The notes beneath the pieces were generated by a model, which saw only the letters and a program-made list of their open reading frames with translations, did not search any database and was not told the DNA's origin. The position numbers and the translations under genes are program-made. From Hydrogenophaga sp. (GTDB lineage Bacteria > Pseudomonadota > Gammaproteobacteria > Burkholderiales > Burkholderiaceae_C), in the NCBI RefSeq assembly GCF_018780075.1, contig NZ_JADMKB010000003.1, positions 280,036 to 344,035 of the forward strand: a stretch of DNA of 64,000 bases. Reading direction: 5' to 3'. Positions 55,201-64,000 of the stretch are shown piece after piece; the stretch's first letter is position 1; every line of letters starts with the position of its first letter.

Positions 55201-55982
55201 ACCGGAGCGCCACGGAGAGCGCAGGCTTTTGCGTGCTGATCCCGGCACGCATGGGCTCCAGCCGACTGCCCGACAAGCCACTGGCCGACATCGGCGGCGT
55301 GCCGATGGTGGTTAGGGTGGCCCGGCAAGCCGGTCAGAGCGGGGCGTCGAGCGTGGTGGTCGCGGCCGACGACGAACGCATCGTGCAGGCCTGTGCCGCA
55401 CACGGTGTCGCTGCGCTGCTCACGCGGACCGATCACGCCTCCGGCAGCGACCGCTTGGCCGAGGCCTGCGAGTTGCTGTCTCTCGGTGATGAAGCGGTGG
55501 TGATCAATGTGCAGGGCGACGAACCGCTGATCGATCCGCAGCTGATTCGGGCGGTGGCAGACGAACTCGAACGGCGGCCTGACTGCGTGATGAGCACCGC
55601 TGCCCACGCGATCGACCGGGTGGCCGACTTCATCAACCCGAACGTGGTCAAGGTCGTGACCGACCGGCACGGCACGGCGCTCTATTTCAGCCGCGCGCCC
55701 ATTGCCTGGTGGCGCGATGGCATGTCCGGCGGAACGCCGACAGGACTCCCCTCCCCCGCCCCCTTGCGCCACATCGGCGTGTACGGTTACCGCGCAGGCT
55801 TCCTGCGCCGCTTCCCGACGCTGGAGGCCGCGCCGATGGAACACACCGAGGCGCTGGAGCAGCTTCGCACGCTCTGGCACGGCGAACGCATCTCGGTGCA
55901 CCTTGCGGCTCAAGCGCCAGGCGCGGGTGTGGACACCCCCGAGGATCTGGAGCGCGTGCGCGCGCTGGTCGCCGGCTGTTGA
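55197..55982 (+). CDS. kdsB: 3-deoxy-manno-octulosonate cytidylyltransferase
   Basis: A 261-residue enzyme that makes CMP-Kdo for lipopolysaccharide inner core. Motifs are [43 protein letters not shown] near residue 102, TAAHAIDR and [15 protein letters not shown]. It starts on the stop of the trm112-like gene. Together with lpxK this block supplies outer-membrane lipid assembly. Confidence 0.95.
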   Translation: MNRSATESAGFCVLIPARMGSSRLPDKPLADIGGVPMVVRVARQAGQSGASSVVVAADDERIVQACAAHGVAALLTRTDHASGSDRLAEACELLSLGDEAVVINVQGDEPLIDPQLIRAVADELERRPDCVMSTAAHAIDRVADFINPNVVKVVTDRHGTALYFSRAPIAWWRDGMSGGTPTGLPSPAPLRHIGVYGYRAGFLRRFPTLEAAPMEHTEALEQLRTLWHGERISVHLAAQAPGAGVDTPEDLERVRALVAGC

Positions 55983-56039
55983 CGGCCCGGGCTGTAAGCC
56001 AGCGGCGAGGTGGCCCATGCTATCCTCAAACGGTCGCCC

Positions 56040-56078
56040 CTCCCTGTGACGCAGGGAGCCGCTGCCGGAGACCGGCGG
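56040..56078 (+). other. Two tandem hairpins in the adk leader
   Basis: CTCCCTG-TGACG-CAGGGAG (56040-56058) and a GC-rich stem closing around AGA (56062-56078) stand side by side 30 bases before the adk start. There is no T-run. The leader could influence adk translation or mRNA stability. Confidence 0.45.
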
Positions 56079-56088
56079 TCCCGATTGA

Positions 56089-56766
<678 letters not shown>

Positions 56767-56788
56767 CCCAGTCTTCGTCCAACAAAAG

Positions 56789-56812
56789 ACCCGGCCCAGG
56801 CCGGGTTTTTTG
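56789..56812. terminator. Terminator after adk, facing the asparaginase gene
   Basis: ACCCGGCC-CA-GGCCGGGT is a perfect 8-bp stem followed by TTTTTT. It lies in the gap between the convergent adk and asparaginase genes and should end adk transcripts. Confidence 0.88.
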
Positions 56813-56832
56813 TGGTTGCGGGCGGCCTCTCC

Positions 56833-57807
56833 TCATTCGCTCAAGAGTTCCAGTGCGAGCGCGAGGCGGGCCTTGACCGGTGACAGGCCGGCGGAGTCCC
56901 GCAACGGGTTCGCGGCATCGGGGATCACCCGCCCCCGGGCACAACGTGTCGCTCGCACCACGCGCACACCACACCGCTGCGCTTCGTGCAATGCCGCTTC
57001 CAGCGCACGGTGGACAGTGCCGTTGCCCGTCGCAGCCACGACCAGGCCACGTGGCAAATGTGCAGCGTTCACCATGCCCGCCGCCAGCAACGCGCGAACC
57101 ATCCCGCCATCGGCATCGGCATGGCTCGTCACGATGTCCACACGCGGCAACGCGCCTGCTTTGAGGACCTGTTTCAGCAACGCTGTGTCGCTGCTGGGGT
57201 GAGCAAGTGCCCGCTGGGGGGGATGAAACCAGCGCACTTCGCCCTCTTCAACGCAGGCCACTGGGCCAGCATCCCCCGAGTCAAAGGCATCGACCCGATA
57301 GCTGTGCACCTTGGCCACATGCTCCGCACGGTGAACCAGACCCGCGCAAACCACCACCACCCCCGAAAGATCGACACATCCCGCTGCGTTCACGGCATCC
57401 AGCAGGTTCTGTGGTCCATCAGGCACCAGCGCCGTGGAAGGGCGCATGGCACAGGTGAGCACCACAGGTTTGACCGGCCGCAGTACCTTTTCCAGAAAAT
57501 AGGCCGTTTCTTCCAGCGTGTCGGTGCCGTGCGTGACCACCACACCGGCGACGTCCTCCCGGGCCAGATGGTGGGCAATCCGCTCCGCCAGGCGCTGCCA
57601 CACACCAAAACCCATGTCCTTGCTGTCGATCTGGTCGAGTTGCTCGACCTCCAAAGACATGTTGGACAACGCGGGAATGCCTGCCATCAGGTCTTCTACC
57701 CGCACCTCCCCGGCCACATACCCCACGTTGTCGCTCTGACGGTTTGATCGACCGGCGATGGTGCCGCCCGTACCCAGGATCACCCGACGCTGCACTTCTT
57801 TTGTCAT
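56833..57807 (-). CDS. Asparaginase
   Basis: A 324-residue L-asparaginase family enzyme. The first catalytic Thr lies in ILGTGGTIAGRS, the second active-site block is VVTHGTDTLEETAYFLE near residue 90. No signal peptide is present, so the protein should be cytoplasmic. I chose ATG 57807 rather than the GTG codons before it. It is divergent from lexA across a gap with two SOS boxes. Confidence 0.9.
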   Translation of the reverse strand: MTKEVQRRVILGTGGTIAGRSNRQSDNVGYVAGEVRVEDLMAGIPALSNMSLEVEQLDQIDSKDMGFGVWQRLAERIAHHLAREDVAGVVVTHGTDTLEETAYFLEKVLRPVKPVVLTCAMRPSTALVPDGPQNLLDAVNAAGCVDLSGVVVVCAGLVHRAEHVAKVHSYRVDAFDSGDAGPVACVEEGEVRWFHPPQRALAHPSSDTALLKQVLKAGALPRVDIVTSHADADGGMVRALLAAGMVNAAHLPRGLVVAATGNGTVHRALEAALHEAQRCGVRVVRATRCARGRVIPDAANPLRDSAGLSPVKARLALALELLSE

Positions 57808-57830
57808 CACCACTTGCCAAGCCCTTGAAA

Positions 57831-57846
57831 CTGGTTAAAAATACAG
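57831..57846. promoter_or_regulatory. LexA (SOS) box 1
   Basis: CTGGTTAAAAATACAG fits the CTGT-N8-ACAG consensus with one mismatch. It lies 61-76 bases upstream of lexA, next to a second box. Confidence 0.75.
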
Positions 57847-57849
57847 ATA

Positions 57850-57865
57850 CTGGATAAGAAAACAG
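57850..57865. promoter_or_regulatory. LexA (SOS) box 2
   Basis: CTGGATAAGAAAACAG fits CTGG-N8-ACAG, 19 bp centre to centre from box 1. Two boxes in tandem upstream of lexA indicate strong autoregulation, as in other proteobacteria. Confidence 0.8.
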
Positions 57866-57907
57866 TGCCGCAACCAGCACCGCTGTCAGCCCAACCACGA
57901 GGTTCTC

Positions 57908-58588
57908 ATGATCGATTCGTTCCCCCCCAAACTCACTGCCCGTCAACAGCAGATTCTGGAATTGATCCAGAACGCCATTGCGCGCACCGGCGCACCACCG
58001 ACCCGAGCAGAAATCGCTTCCGAACTGGGGTTCAAGTCTGCCAATGCGGCAGAAGAACACCTGCAGGCGCTGGCGCGAAAAGGTGTGATCGAACTGGTCA
58101 GCGGCACTTCCCGTGGCATCCGCCTGCGCAGCAGCGACCTCAGATCGATCAATGAGCAGCGGGCGCAGCAGCTTACACTGCCTCTGCCCAGCCTGACACA
58201 GCTGATGCTGCCCCTGATCGGACGGGTGGCAGCAGGTTCGCCCATCCTCGCCCAAGAGCATGTGGATCAGACCTACCACGTTGAGCGCAGTCTGTTTCAG
58301 CGCACGCCCGACTACCTGCTGCGGGTCAGGGGCATGTCGATGCGAGATGTCGGCATCATCGACGGCGATCTTCTGGCGGTGCAGTCCTCCAAGGACGCTA
58401 AGAACGGCCAGATTGTGGTCGCTCGCTTGGGTGATGATGTGACCGTGAAACGGTTCATGCGGCGCGATCACCAAATCGAACTGCATGCCGAAAACCCGGA
58501 TTACAAAACCATTCTGGTTCAGCCCGGCGAGCCATTTGAAATCGAAGGCCTCGCTGTGGGCCTGATACGCAACAGCTTTCAGAGCTGA
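57908..58588 (+). CDS. lexA: LexA repressor, SOS regulator
   Basis: A 226-residue repressor-protease. The winged helix-turn-helix is at about residues 1-70 ([42 protein letters not shown]). The Ala-Gly cleavage site lies in VAAGSP, and the Ser-Lys dyad in [14 protein letters not shown] and [14 protein letters not shown]. It represses SOS genes until RecA-stimulated self-cleavage. Two SOS boxes precede it. Confidence 0.96.
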   Translation: MIDSFPPKLTARQQQILELIQNAIARTGAPPTRAEIASELGFKSANAAEEHLQALARKGVIELVSGTSRGIRLRSSDLRSINEQRAQQLTLPLPSLTQLMLPLIGRVAAGSPILAQEHVDQTYHVERSLFQRTPDYLLRVRGMSMRDVGIIDGDLLAVQSSKDAKNGQIVVARLGDDVTVKRFMRRDHQIELHAENPDYKTILVQPGEPFEIEGLAVGLIRNSFQS

Positions 58589-58643
58589 CCCAGCGGGTCA
58601 GTGCTGTCTCAACAGGTGGCGGGCGTTTGGTCCATCCGGCCTT

Positions 58644-58660
58644 TGTGTCGGAGGGACACA
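58644..58660 (+). other. Small hairpin presenting GGAGG in its loop
   Basis: TGTGTC-GGAGG-GACACA is a 6-bp stem with a GGAGG loop, 64 bases before the small unknown gene at 58724. A loop exposing a ribosome-binding-like motif is unusual, but no start codon is near it. Confidence 0.3.
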
Positions 58661-58723
58661 TCCCTGTGCAGATGGCCATTTTTTTGAATCCTGCCTGTGT
58701 TCAACCCCTGACAGGAGTTTCGC

Positions 58724-59095
58724 ATGGGAATCCGCATCAACACCAATACCTGGCGCGCGCCGCTTCAACTGATCGACAGCTGGTTGCCTGCCCCCGCGCA
58801 CAGAACCGCCGTACACCGGGGCCTTCCACAGCTGTTTCAACGTTTTTCCCGTGCTGGCTGGCTGGGTCGGAATCGGGTCATGTCACCCATGGAGACCACG
58901 GCAACGGGGGGGAGCGCGCCACTGGGTGCAACATCACCCCGCGTCTGTCGGGTGCAGGTCATGCGTGCTGCGAACAGTGGACTTCGCAATGACACACGGA
59001 TGGTGATTTCTGGTCGCATGGCGGATGTGTGCGCCGAACTGGATCGGCTTGCCGCCCAAGAGCACCCGTCAGCTGAAACCGCCGCGTGCACCTGA
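58724..59095 (+). CDS. Small protein of unknown function downstream of lexA
   Basis: A 123-residue basic protein. It has no signal peptide or membrane helix. The C-terminal section RMVISGRMADVCAELDRLAAQE looks conserved and helical; the middle is Gly/Thr/Ser-rich. I do not recognise the family, although similar small proteins with a GRMADVCAELDRL end occur in Comamonadaceae, from memory. ATG 58724 has AGGAG upstream. It follows lexA in the same direction by 135 bases, and no proper SOS box lies before it. Confidence 0.65.
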   Translation: MGIRINTNTWRAPLQLIDSWLPAPAHRTAVHRGLPQLFQRFSRAGWLGRNRVMSPMETTATGGSAPLGATSPRVCRVQVMRAANSGLRNDTRMVISGRMADVCAELDRLAAQEHPSAETAACT

Positions 59096-59175
59096 AGCCA
59101 GTAGAAAACTCAAGGCTCCAACGTCCCCCTTCTCACACCCTATCCAGAGTGGTCCTTGCGGGCACAATAGCCCTC

Positions 59176-60183
59176 ATGAACATTGTCATTCTCGACGACT
59201 ATCAGGACGCTGTGCGCAAGCTGGAATGTGCTGCTCGCCTGGAGCCCTATCCAGCCAAGGTCTTCACGAACACGGTCAAGGGCGTTGGTCAACTCGCGGT
59301 GCGCTTGCGCGATGCAGACATCTTGGTGTTGATTCGGGAACGGACACAGATTTCACGCCTGTTGGTTGAGAAATTGCCACGCCTCAAATTGATTGCCCAG
59401 ACTGGACGCGTCGGGCAGCACATCGATGTGAGCGCTTGTACCGAGCGTGGCATTGCGGTGGCCGAAGGCAAAAGCTCGCCTATCGCCACCGCCGAGCTCA
59501 CCTGGTCGTTGATCATGACCTCCATGCGACGCATTCCGCAATATGTCGCCAACCTCAAACACGGTGCGTGGCAACAGTCCGGGCTGAAGGCATCCTCCAT
59601 GCCTGCCAACTTTGGTCTCGGTTCGGTGCTGCACGGCAAGACGCTGGGCATCTGGAGCTATGGTCGCATCGGGAAGTTGGTGGCAGCCTACGGTCGGGCA
59701 TTCGGCATGCGGGTGATCATCTGGGGAAGCGAAAGCACCCGGGCGTTGGCTGTGTCGGATGGCTACGAAGTGGCGGAGAGCCGCAAGGCCTTGTTTGAGC
59801 AATCTGATGTGCTCAGCCTGCACTTGCGCTTGAGCGAGCGCAGCGCAGGCTGCGTGACGCTGGACGATCTGTCTCAAATGAAGCCCACTTCGTTGCTGGT
59901 GAACACGTCCCGCGCCGAACTCATTGAGGCCGAAGCATTGCTGGCTGCCCTGAACAGGGGTCGCCCAGGCATGGCTGCCGTCGATGTGTTTGAGTCTGAA
60001 CCCATTCTTCAGGGCCATGCCCTGTTGCGGCTGGAGAATTGCATCTGCACTCCGCACATTGGCTATGTCGAACTCGACAACTACGAAACCCTGTTTTCGG
60101 CAGCGTTCGATAACGTCGTCAATTTCATCAAAGGAACGCCGACGAACATCGTCAATCCGGGCGCATTGCAGGTTCGCCGTTGA
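59176..60183 (+). CDS. D-2-hydroxyacid dehydrogenase (SerA/NAD-dependent family)
   Basis: A 335-residue enzyme with the two-domain fold of NAD-dependent D-2-hydroxyacid dehydrogenases. The nucleotide motif is LGIWSYGRIGKLVAAYGRAFG, in which the usual first Gly of GxGxxG is Ser. The catalytic Arg (VNTSRAELI), Glu (FESEP) and His (TPHIGYVE) are present. ATG 59176 was chosen over the longer frame from 59086. The substrate is unknown; a 3-phosphoglycerate dehydrogenase is less likely because there is no ACT domain. Confidence 0.88.
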   Translation: MNIVILDDYQDAVRKLECAARLEPYPAKVFTNTVKGVGQLAVRLRDADILVLIRERTQISRLLVEKLPRLKLIAQTGRVGQHIDVSACTERGIAVAEGKSSPIATAELTWSLIMTSMRRIPQYVANLKHGAWQQSGLKASSMPANFGLGSVLHGKTLGIWSYGRIGKLVAAYGRAFGMRVIIWGSESTRALAVSDGYEVAESRKALFEQSDVLSLHLRLSERSAGCVTLDDLSQMKPTSLLVNTSRAELIEAEALLAALNRGRPGMAAVDVFESEPILQGHALLRLENCICTPHIGYVELDNYETLFSAAFDNVVNFIKGTPTNIVNPGALQVRR

Positions 60184-60203
60184 TCTGCGCCTGCTCTGAA
60201 AGA

Positions 60204-60229
60204 AAAAAGCCGGGGAAGCCCGGCTTTTT
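60204..60229. terminator. Bidirectional terminator between the D-2-hydroxyacid dehydrogenase and FimV-like genes
   Basis: GCCGGG (60209-60214) pairs with CCCGGC (60219-60224), flanked by AAAAA (60204-60208) and TTTTT (60225-60229). Both convergent genes can use it. Confidence 0.9.
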
Positions 60230-60266
60230 CAATGTGGTCATCGACATGGGAAACACCCCACCGACC

Positions 60267-62309
60267 TCATTTTCTGTCTTCCTTGCCGTCTGGAACATCA
60301 TCCGGCGGCATGAAATCCAGCACCTCGAAGTCGATCAAATTTCCATCAGGCTCCTTCGACGCCCTCTTGCCCGGTGGCGGTGCCGGCTTTGCCGTCGCCT
60401 CAACAGGCACCGCCACGTCGGGAAGCGAAGCTTCAAAAGCCGACATTTCTGACAACGCATCCAGATCCACATCGAGTCCCAGGCGAAGTGACGCGTGTGG
60501 CAAGTCGTCCAGAGGCTGTGTGACACGCCCATCCATTGACTCATTGGCCACGGCAGCGGCCAGTGCCTTGTTGCCTGCCGCCTTCAATGGCTTGATGGCG
60601 GTGTGCTGGAAGTCGGCCCCAGTCAACAAACTACCGGAGTCCCGCTTGATCATGTCCTTGGCGATGGCGTACAACAACAACAGTTCGCGGTAAGCCTCCA
60701 GGTCGAACACCTCTGCCTCGTTGTCGTTCAAATCCCTGAAGATGGATTTCTCAATGACATCCAAGACCTTGGGTTGAGGCCACAGCGCCTGAATTCGCCC
60801 AAATGCCGTTTCATACGCCTCCAAACCATGGCTTTCGTCGCTGTACTGGTCAAACAGTGGCGCCCCGGCATTGAACTGGTGATTGAACTCTTCCCGCAGC
60901 TTCTGGTATTCATCCCTGCGCCCGAGGTTGTGATAAAGCTTGAAGAGGTCGAGATAGGCCAGTGCGCTCGGCTCCTGACTTTCGCTCAGGTGGTTTTTCA
61001 ACACGTCAATGGCTTGATCGTATTCACCCAGGGACACAAAAAAGTCCGACTGCTGCTGAACATCAAACAGCTCTTCGGTGGCCACTGAACGCGACACGCC
61101 TGGTTGACTGGGCGGAAAATCGCGCCGATCTGTCGCCGAAAGAACCGAAGTCCCGCGCGCTGGACTGCTGTCGTGCAGAAGCCCCAAATCATCAAAACCG
61201 GATTCACTGTCCAGGTTCAGGTCGATATCGACACCTTGGGCAGAAGCGGTCGCCACGCCCGCCTTCAGTGCGGAGGCCTTGGGGCTTTCGACCGCTCCTG
61301 AGCCCCACCAGTTTTTGGACCCGGTGGCTGCTGGAGCACGTCCACGACGGCGCCAGGCATAGAGCCCGCCCAGAAGGCTCAACAACAACAGCCCACCCAG
61401 CAGATAGACCAACCACGTCATGTAGCGCGCCTGCTGCAACTGCCCTTGCAGTTCCTCAAGTGCGGCCTTGTTCCGGGCCTCCAGCTCACGGAGCCCCTTG
61501 GCTTCAGCCTCCAGCACCGACAACTTCTGTGCGTCACGCAGAACATCCTCTGGAGACGCATTGATGGCTTTCCACAACTGGGCTGCCGCTGAGCGCTCCT
61601 GCTCGTTGGTGGTGGGCTCGCTGAGCAAGGACAACGACAACTTCAACGCAGGATCCCGCTCGATCGCCAGGTTCAGGTCCACGGGATCGAGCTGAAGGCG
61701 CGGTGCGCTGTCTCTGGGGGGTTCCACGGGACGCCGAACCACACTGTTCGGTTTGTTCGAGGTGGCAGCGCGCACCTCTTCTCCAGCTTTGGGCGGCACA
61801 TCGGCCCTGGCGCTGCCATTGCCCGGGTTCGCAGCACCACGGCGAACGGGGGGCCTTGGTGCCAGCGCTGGCAAAGGAGGAAGTGTGTCCGGGTTGGCGG
61901 TTGCCACCGGTGTGGACTGCAAACCAGGGACCACAGCGGGTTCGGACAATGGATCGGCCAACAACACATAACGGCGCGAGAACGCAGAGACACAGCCAAC
62001 GCGCACCACCACGCTGACGAGGGGCTCATTCACCGCCACGGTGGTCTGGATGCGCACGGTAGCGTCGGCATCGGGAGCGTTGCGCTGGGTCGACGTGCGG
62101 ACGGAAGAAGGCGCCAGCTGGGTATCTCCAAAAAACACGTCGGCCTGAATACACAAGGCCGACACGTCTTCATCAGGACCACCCACCGCCTGTACGCGAA
62201 CATCAAGCGGACGGCCAATCACCACCGCTCCGCTGTGTCGGCCCAACGTGGCAGCGGGAGAACCCAGAGCCGTTGATAGCAAAATAGAGCCAATCCAGAT
62301 CTGGCGCAC
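60267..62309 (-). CDS. FimV/HubP-like membrane protein with a cytoplasmic tetratricopeptide-type C-terminus
   Basis: A 680-residue protein. A signal peptide (about 1-20) precedes an N-terminal periplasmic domain resembling FimV (LGRHSGAVVIGRPLDVRVQAV, CIQADVFFGDTQL). A Pro-rich linker, a coiled-coil stretch (about 250-300), and one membrane helix (about 301-322, WLVYLLGGLLLLSLLGGLYAW) follow. The cytoplasmic part includes SDFFVSLGEYDQAIDVLKNHL, a TPR-like repeat. FimV-family proteins organise the cell pole and type IV pili. No LysM domain was seen, so this is a shorter relative. Confidence 0.75.
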   Translation of the reverse strand: MRQIWIGSILLSTALGSPAATLGRHSGAVVIGRPLDVRVQAVGGPDEDVSALCIQADVFFGDTQLAPSSVRTSTQRNAPDADATVRIQTTVAVNEPLVSVVVRVGCVSAFSRRYVLLADPLSEPAVVPGLQSTPVATANPDTLPPLPALAPRPPVRRGAANPGNGSARADVPPKAGEEVRAATSNKPNSVVRRPVEPPRDSAPRLQLDPVDLNLAIERDPALKLSLSLLSEPTTNEQERSAAAQLWKAINASPEDVLRDAQKLSVLEAEAKGLRELEARNKAALEELQGQLQQARYMTWLVYLLGGLLLLSLLGGLYAWRRRGRAPAATGSKNWWGSGAVESPKASALKAGVATASAQGVDIDLNLDSESGFDDLGLLHDSSPARGTSVLSATDRRDFPPSQPGVSRSVATEELFDVQQQSDFFVSLGEYDQAIDVLKNHLSESQEPSALAYLDLFKLYHNLGRRDEYQKLREEFNHQFNAGAPLFDQYSDESHGLEAYETAFGRIQALWPQPKVLDVIEKSIFRDLNDNEAEVFDLEAYRELLLLYAIAKDMIKRDSGSLLTGADFQHTAIKPLKAAGNKALAAAVANESMDGRVTQPLDDLPHASLRLGLDVDLDALSEMSAFEASLPDVAVPVEATAKPAPPPGKRASKEPDGNLIDFEVLDFMPPDDVPDGKEDRK

Positions 62310-62385
62310 GTCAAAGCCCCTTCGTTTCTTCGTAGGAACATTCTGTCATAGCTTGATGTTCATTCCCTCTGAATACTACTTTCAT

Positions 62386-63906
62386 ATGCAACCTACTTTT
62401 CAACACGTCGGCATCGTCGGAACCGGTGCCATGGGTCGAGGCATCGCGCAGATGGCCGCACAGGCGGGTAGCTCGGTGCTGCTGTTTGACATGCAACCCG
62501 GCGCGGCCGACACCGCGCGCCAAGCCTTGGCCGACACCTGGGAAAAACTGACGGTCAAGGGAAAGCTGACACCTGGGGAACAGGCCGAGATGCTGACCCG
62601 CGTGTCTTGTGTGGACACGCTGTCCGCGCTGGCGCCATGCCAGTTGGTGATCGAGGCAATTGTCGAAAAAATCGAGATCAAACAACGGCTTTTTTCTGAG
62701 CTGGAGTCGATCCTGGCAACTGAAGCGGTGCTGGCCACCAACACCTCCTCGCTTTCGGTGACGGCGATTGGCGCGGCGCTCAAGCGTCCTGGGCAACTCG
62801 CCGGCTTCCACTTCTTCAACCCGGTCCCATTGATGCGGGTGGTCGAGGTGATCGCCGGGCTGAAAACCCATGCAGTGGTGTGTCAACAGCTGACGGAATT
62901 CGCGCGACAGTTTGGTCATACACCGGTATCGGCTCAAGACACCCCCGGCTTTATCGTGAACCACGCGGGACGCGGCTATGGCACAGAGGCACTGAGGGTG
63001 GTGGGTGAACGGGTGGCCGACTTCGCGACCATCGACCGCATCCTCAAGGACCAGATGGGGTTCCGGCTCGGCCCCTTCGAGTTGATGGACCTGACCGCGC
63101 TGGATGTGTCGCACCCCGTGATGGAGTCTATTTACCGCCAGTACTACGACGAACCGCGGTATCGCCCGAGCGTGATCACGGCGCAGCGGCTGGCCGGTGG
63201 CGTGGTGGGGAAAAAAGTGGGCGAAGGGTTTTATGTCTACGACAACGGCGTGGCCCAGGTGCCCGCCGAACCTCCTGTGCCCACCATGGAGGCGCTGCCG
63301 CCGGTCTGGGTATCGCCCAAGGCGGCGCGCCGACCTGAGCTGTACCAGTTGCTCAAGAACCTCGGCGCCAGCATTGAAACCGCAGCGCAACCATCCAGCC
63401 AAGCGCTGATCCTCGTGGCGCCGCTGGGGCTGGACGTGACCACACTGGCGGCCGTCGAGCGGCTGGACCCCACCCGCACCATCGGCATCGACATGATGCT
63501 GGACGACGCTGCCACCAAACGCCGCGTGCTCGCCACCAATCCCGCCACACGCCCGGACATGCGCGACGCGGCACACGCCCTGTTCGCCAAGGACGGCAAA
63601 GCCGTGAGCGTGGTGCGTGACAGCGGCGGCTTTGTCACCCAGCGCGTGGTGGCCACCATCGTCAACATCGCGTCCGACATGTGTCAGCAAGGCGTCTGCA
63701 GCCCCAAGGACCTGGAAGTGGCGGTCACGCTGGGGCTTGGCTACCCCATGGGGCCCCTGGCCATGGGCGATCGCATCGGCCCCACCAATGTGCTTGAGGT
63801 TCTCTTCAACATGCAGACCGTGTACGGCGACCCGCGCTACCGCCCATCCCCGTGGCTGCGCCGCCGTGGCGCCCTGGGCTTGAGCCTGATGCATGAAGAA
63901 GACTGA
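62386..63906 (+). CDS. paaH: 3-hydroxyacyl-CoA dehydrogenase (PaaH/PaaC-like)
   Basis: A 506-residue NAD-dependent enzyme with an N-terminal Rossmann fold (VGIVGTGAMGRGIAQMAAQAG), the active-site region (AGFHFFNPVPLMRVVEVIAG, His) and the helical C-terminal domain duplicated in PaaH proteins, ending with LGLGYPMGPLAMGDRIGP. ATG 62386 was chosen as the family start; the longer frame has no signal. It oxidises 3-hydroxyadipyl-CoA in phenylacetate degradation, or general 3-hydroxyacyl-CoA. The next gene is an enoyl-CoA hydratase, which supports a CoA-ester pathway. Confidence 0.85.
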   Translation: MQPTFQHVGIVGTGAMGRGIAQMAAQAGSSVLLFDMQPGAADTARQALADTWEKLTVKGKLTPGEQAEMLTRVSCVDTLSALAPCQLVIEAIVEKIEIKQRLFSELESILATEAVLATNTSSLSVTAIGAALKRPGQLAGFHFFNPVPLMRVVEVIAGLKTHAVVCQQLTEFARQFGHTPVSAQDTPGFIVNHAGRGYGTEALRVVGERVADFATIDRILKDQMGFRLGPFELMDLTALDVSHPVMESIYRQYYDEPRYRPSVITAQRLAGGVVGKKVGEGFYVYDNGVAQVPAEPPVPTMEALPPVWVSPKAARRPELYQLLKNLGASIETAAQPSSQALILVAPLGLDVTTLAAVERLDPTRTIGIDMMLDDAATKRRVLATNPATRPDMRDAAHALFAKDGKAVSVVRDSGGFVTQRVVATIVNIASDMCQQGVCSPKDLEVAVTLGLGYPMGPLAMGDRIGPTNVLEVLFNMQTVYGDPRYRPSPWLRRRGALGLSLMHEED

Positions 63907-63927
63907 ACCCTCGCACACGGACACCGC

Positions 63928-64000
63928 ATGACCGCCAGCCTCAAAAGCCACAGCCATGGCCAGACCATGGTGCTGACCATCAGCAACCCCGAGCACCGCA
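63928..64000 (+). CDS. Start of an enoyl-CoA hydratase/isomerase (truncated by window edge)
   Basis: The frame from ATG 63928 gives MTASLKSHSHGQTMVLTISN followed by PEHR before the window ends. This matches the N-terminus of crotonase-superfamily proteins, where a short beta-strand pair leads to TISNPExRN. It lies 21 bases after the 3-hydroxyacyl-CoA dehydrogenase stop and is probably co-transcribed. The catalytic core cannot be seen. Confidence 0.7.
   Translation, partial: MTASLKSHSHGQTMVLTISNPEHR

Noticed and set aside
58695..58714. CTGT...ACAG upstream of the small gene after lexA, a possible SOS box
   Set aside because: The spacing is 12 bases instead of 8, so it does not fit the LexA consensus.

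Overview
The window looks like a high-GC betaproteobacterial chromosome of the order Burkholderiales, most likely family Comamonadaceae (Hydrogenophaga/Acidovorax-like). This is inferred from the housekeeping block icd, icd2, sodB, xseA, exbB/exbD, lpxK, trm112-like, kdsB, adk and lexA, from the many Bug/TctC-type solute-binding proteins, and from the overall style of the proteins. No rRNA, tRNA or CRISPR array was seen.

Bases 1-45.9 kb are accessory DNA. A reductase 3' end opens the window. Block A (0.3-7.5 kb) has an IclR regulator divergent from a Rieske oxygenase, a TctC-type binding protein, an SDR dehydrogenase, a PDR/VanB reductase and TctB/TctA. This is an oxygenase plus a complete tripartite tricarboxylate transporter for an unidentified aromatic acid. 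A hemerythrin-like protein and about 0.6 kb of degraded DNA follow. Block B (8.7-19.7 kb) has a three-component Rieske oxygenase (reductase, ferredoxin, oxygenase) divergent from an unusual fusion of a helix-turn-helix with a citrate-synthase-like domain. Next to it lie a LysR regulator, a FAD aromatic hydroxylase, a TctC protein, homogentisate dioxygenase and fumarylacetoacetase. An IS5-type element (19.78-20.95 kb) separates this from block C (21-30.2 kb), a phthalate 4,5-dioxygenase pathway: reductase, oxygenase, dihydrodiol dehydrogenase, decarboxylase and MarR regulator. Beside it is an opposite-strand operon encoding a Bug protein, a TauE/SafE permease, bacteriohemerythrin and quinolinate phosphoribosyltransferase (nadC). 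Two near-identical 14-bp palindromes lie at the two pht promoter regions.

From 30.5 to 44.1 kb runs a conjugation module of the Tn4371/trb type: LysR (traR-like), eexN, traG, copG-like, trbBCDEJLFGI and DUF2274. An AlpA-like gene and a tyrosine integrase end the element against the 3' end of icd. I therefore read 1-45.9 kb as the integrase-proximal part of an integrative and conjugative element carrying aromatic-catabolic cargo. The other end and the relaxase are not in the window.

From 45.9 kb on is conserved chromosome: icd, a DUF192 protein, monomeric icd2, sodB, xseA, exbB-exbD-lpxK-trm112-kdsB-adk, asparaginase, lexA with two SOS boxes, a small unknown gene, a D-2-hydroxyacid dehydrogenase, a FimV-like protein, a PaaH-like 3-hydroxyacyl-CoA dehydrogenase and the start of an enoyl-CoA hydratase.
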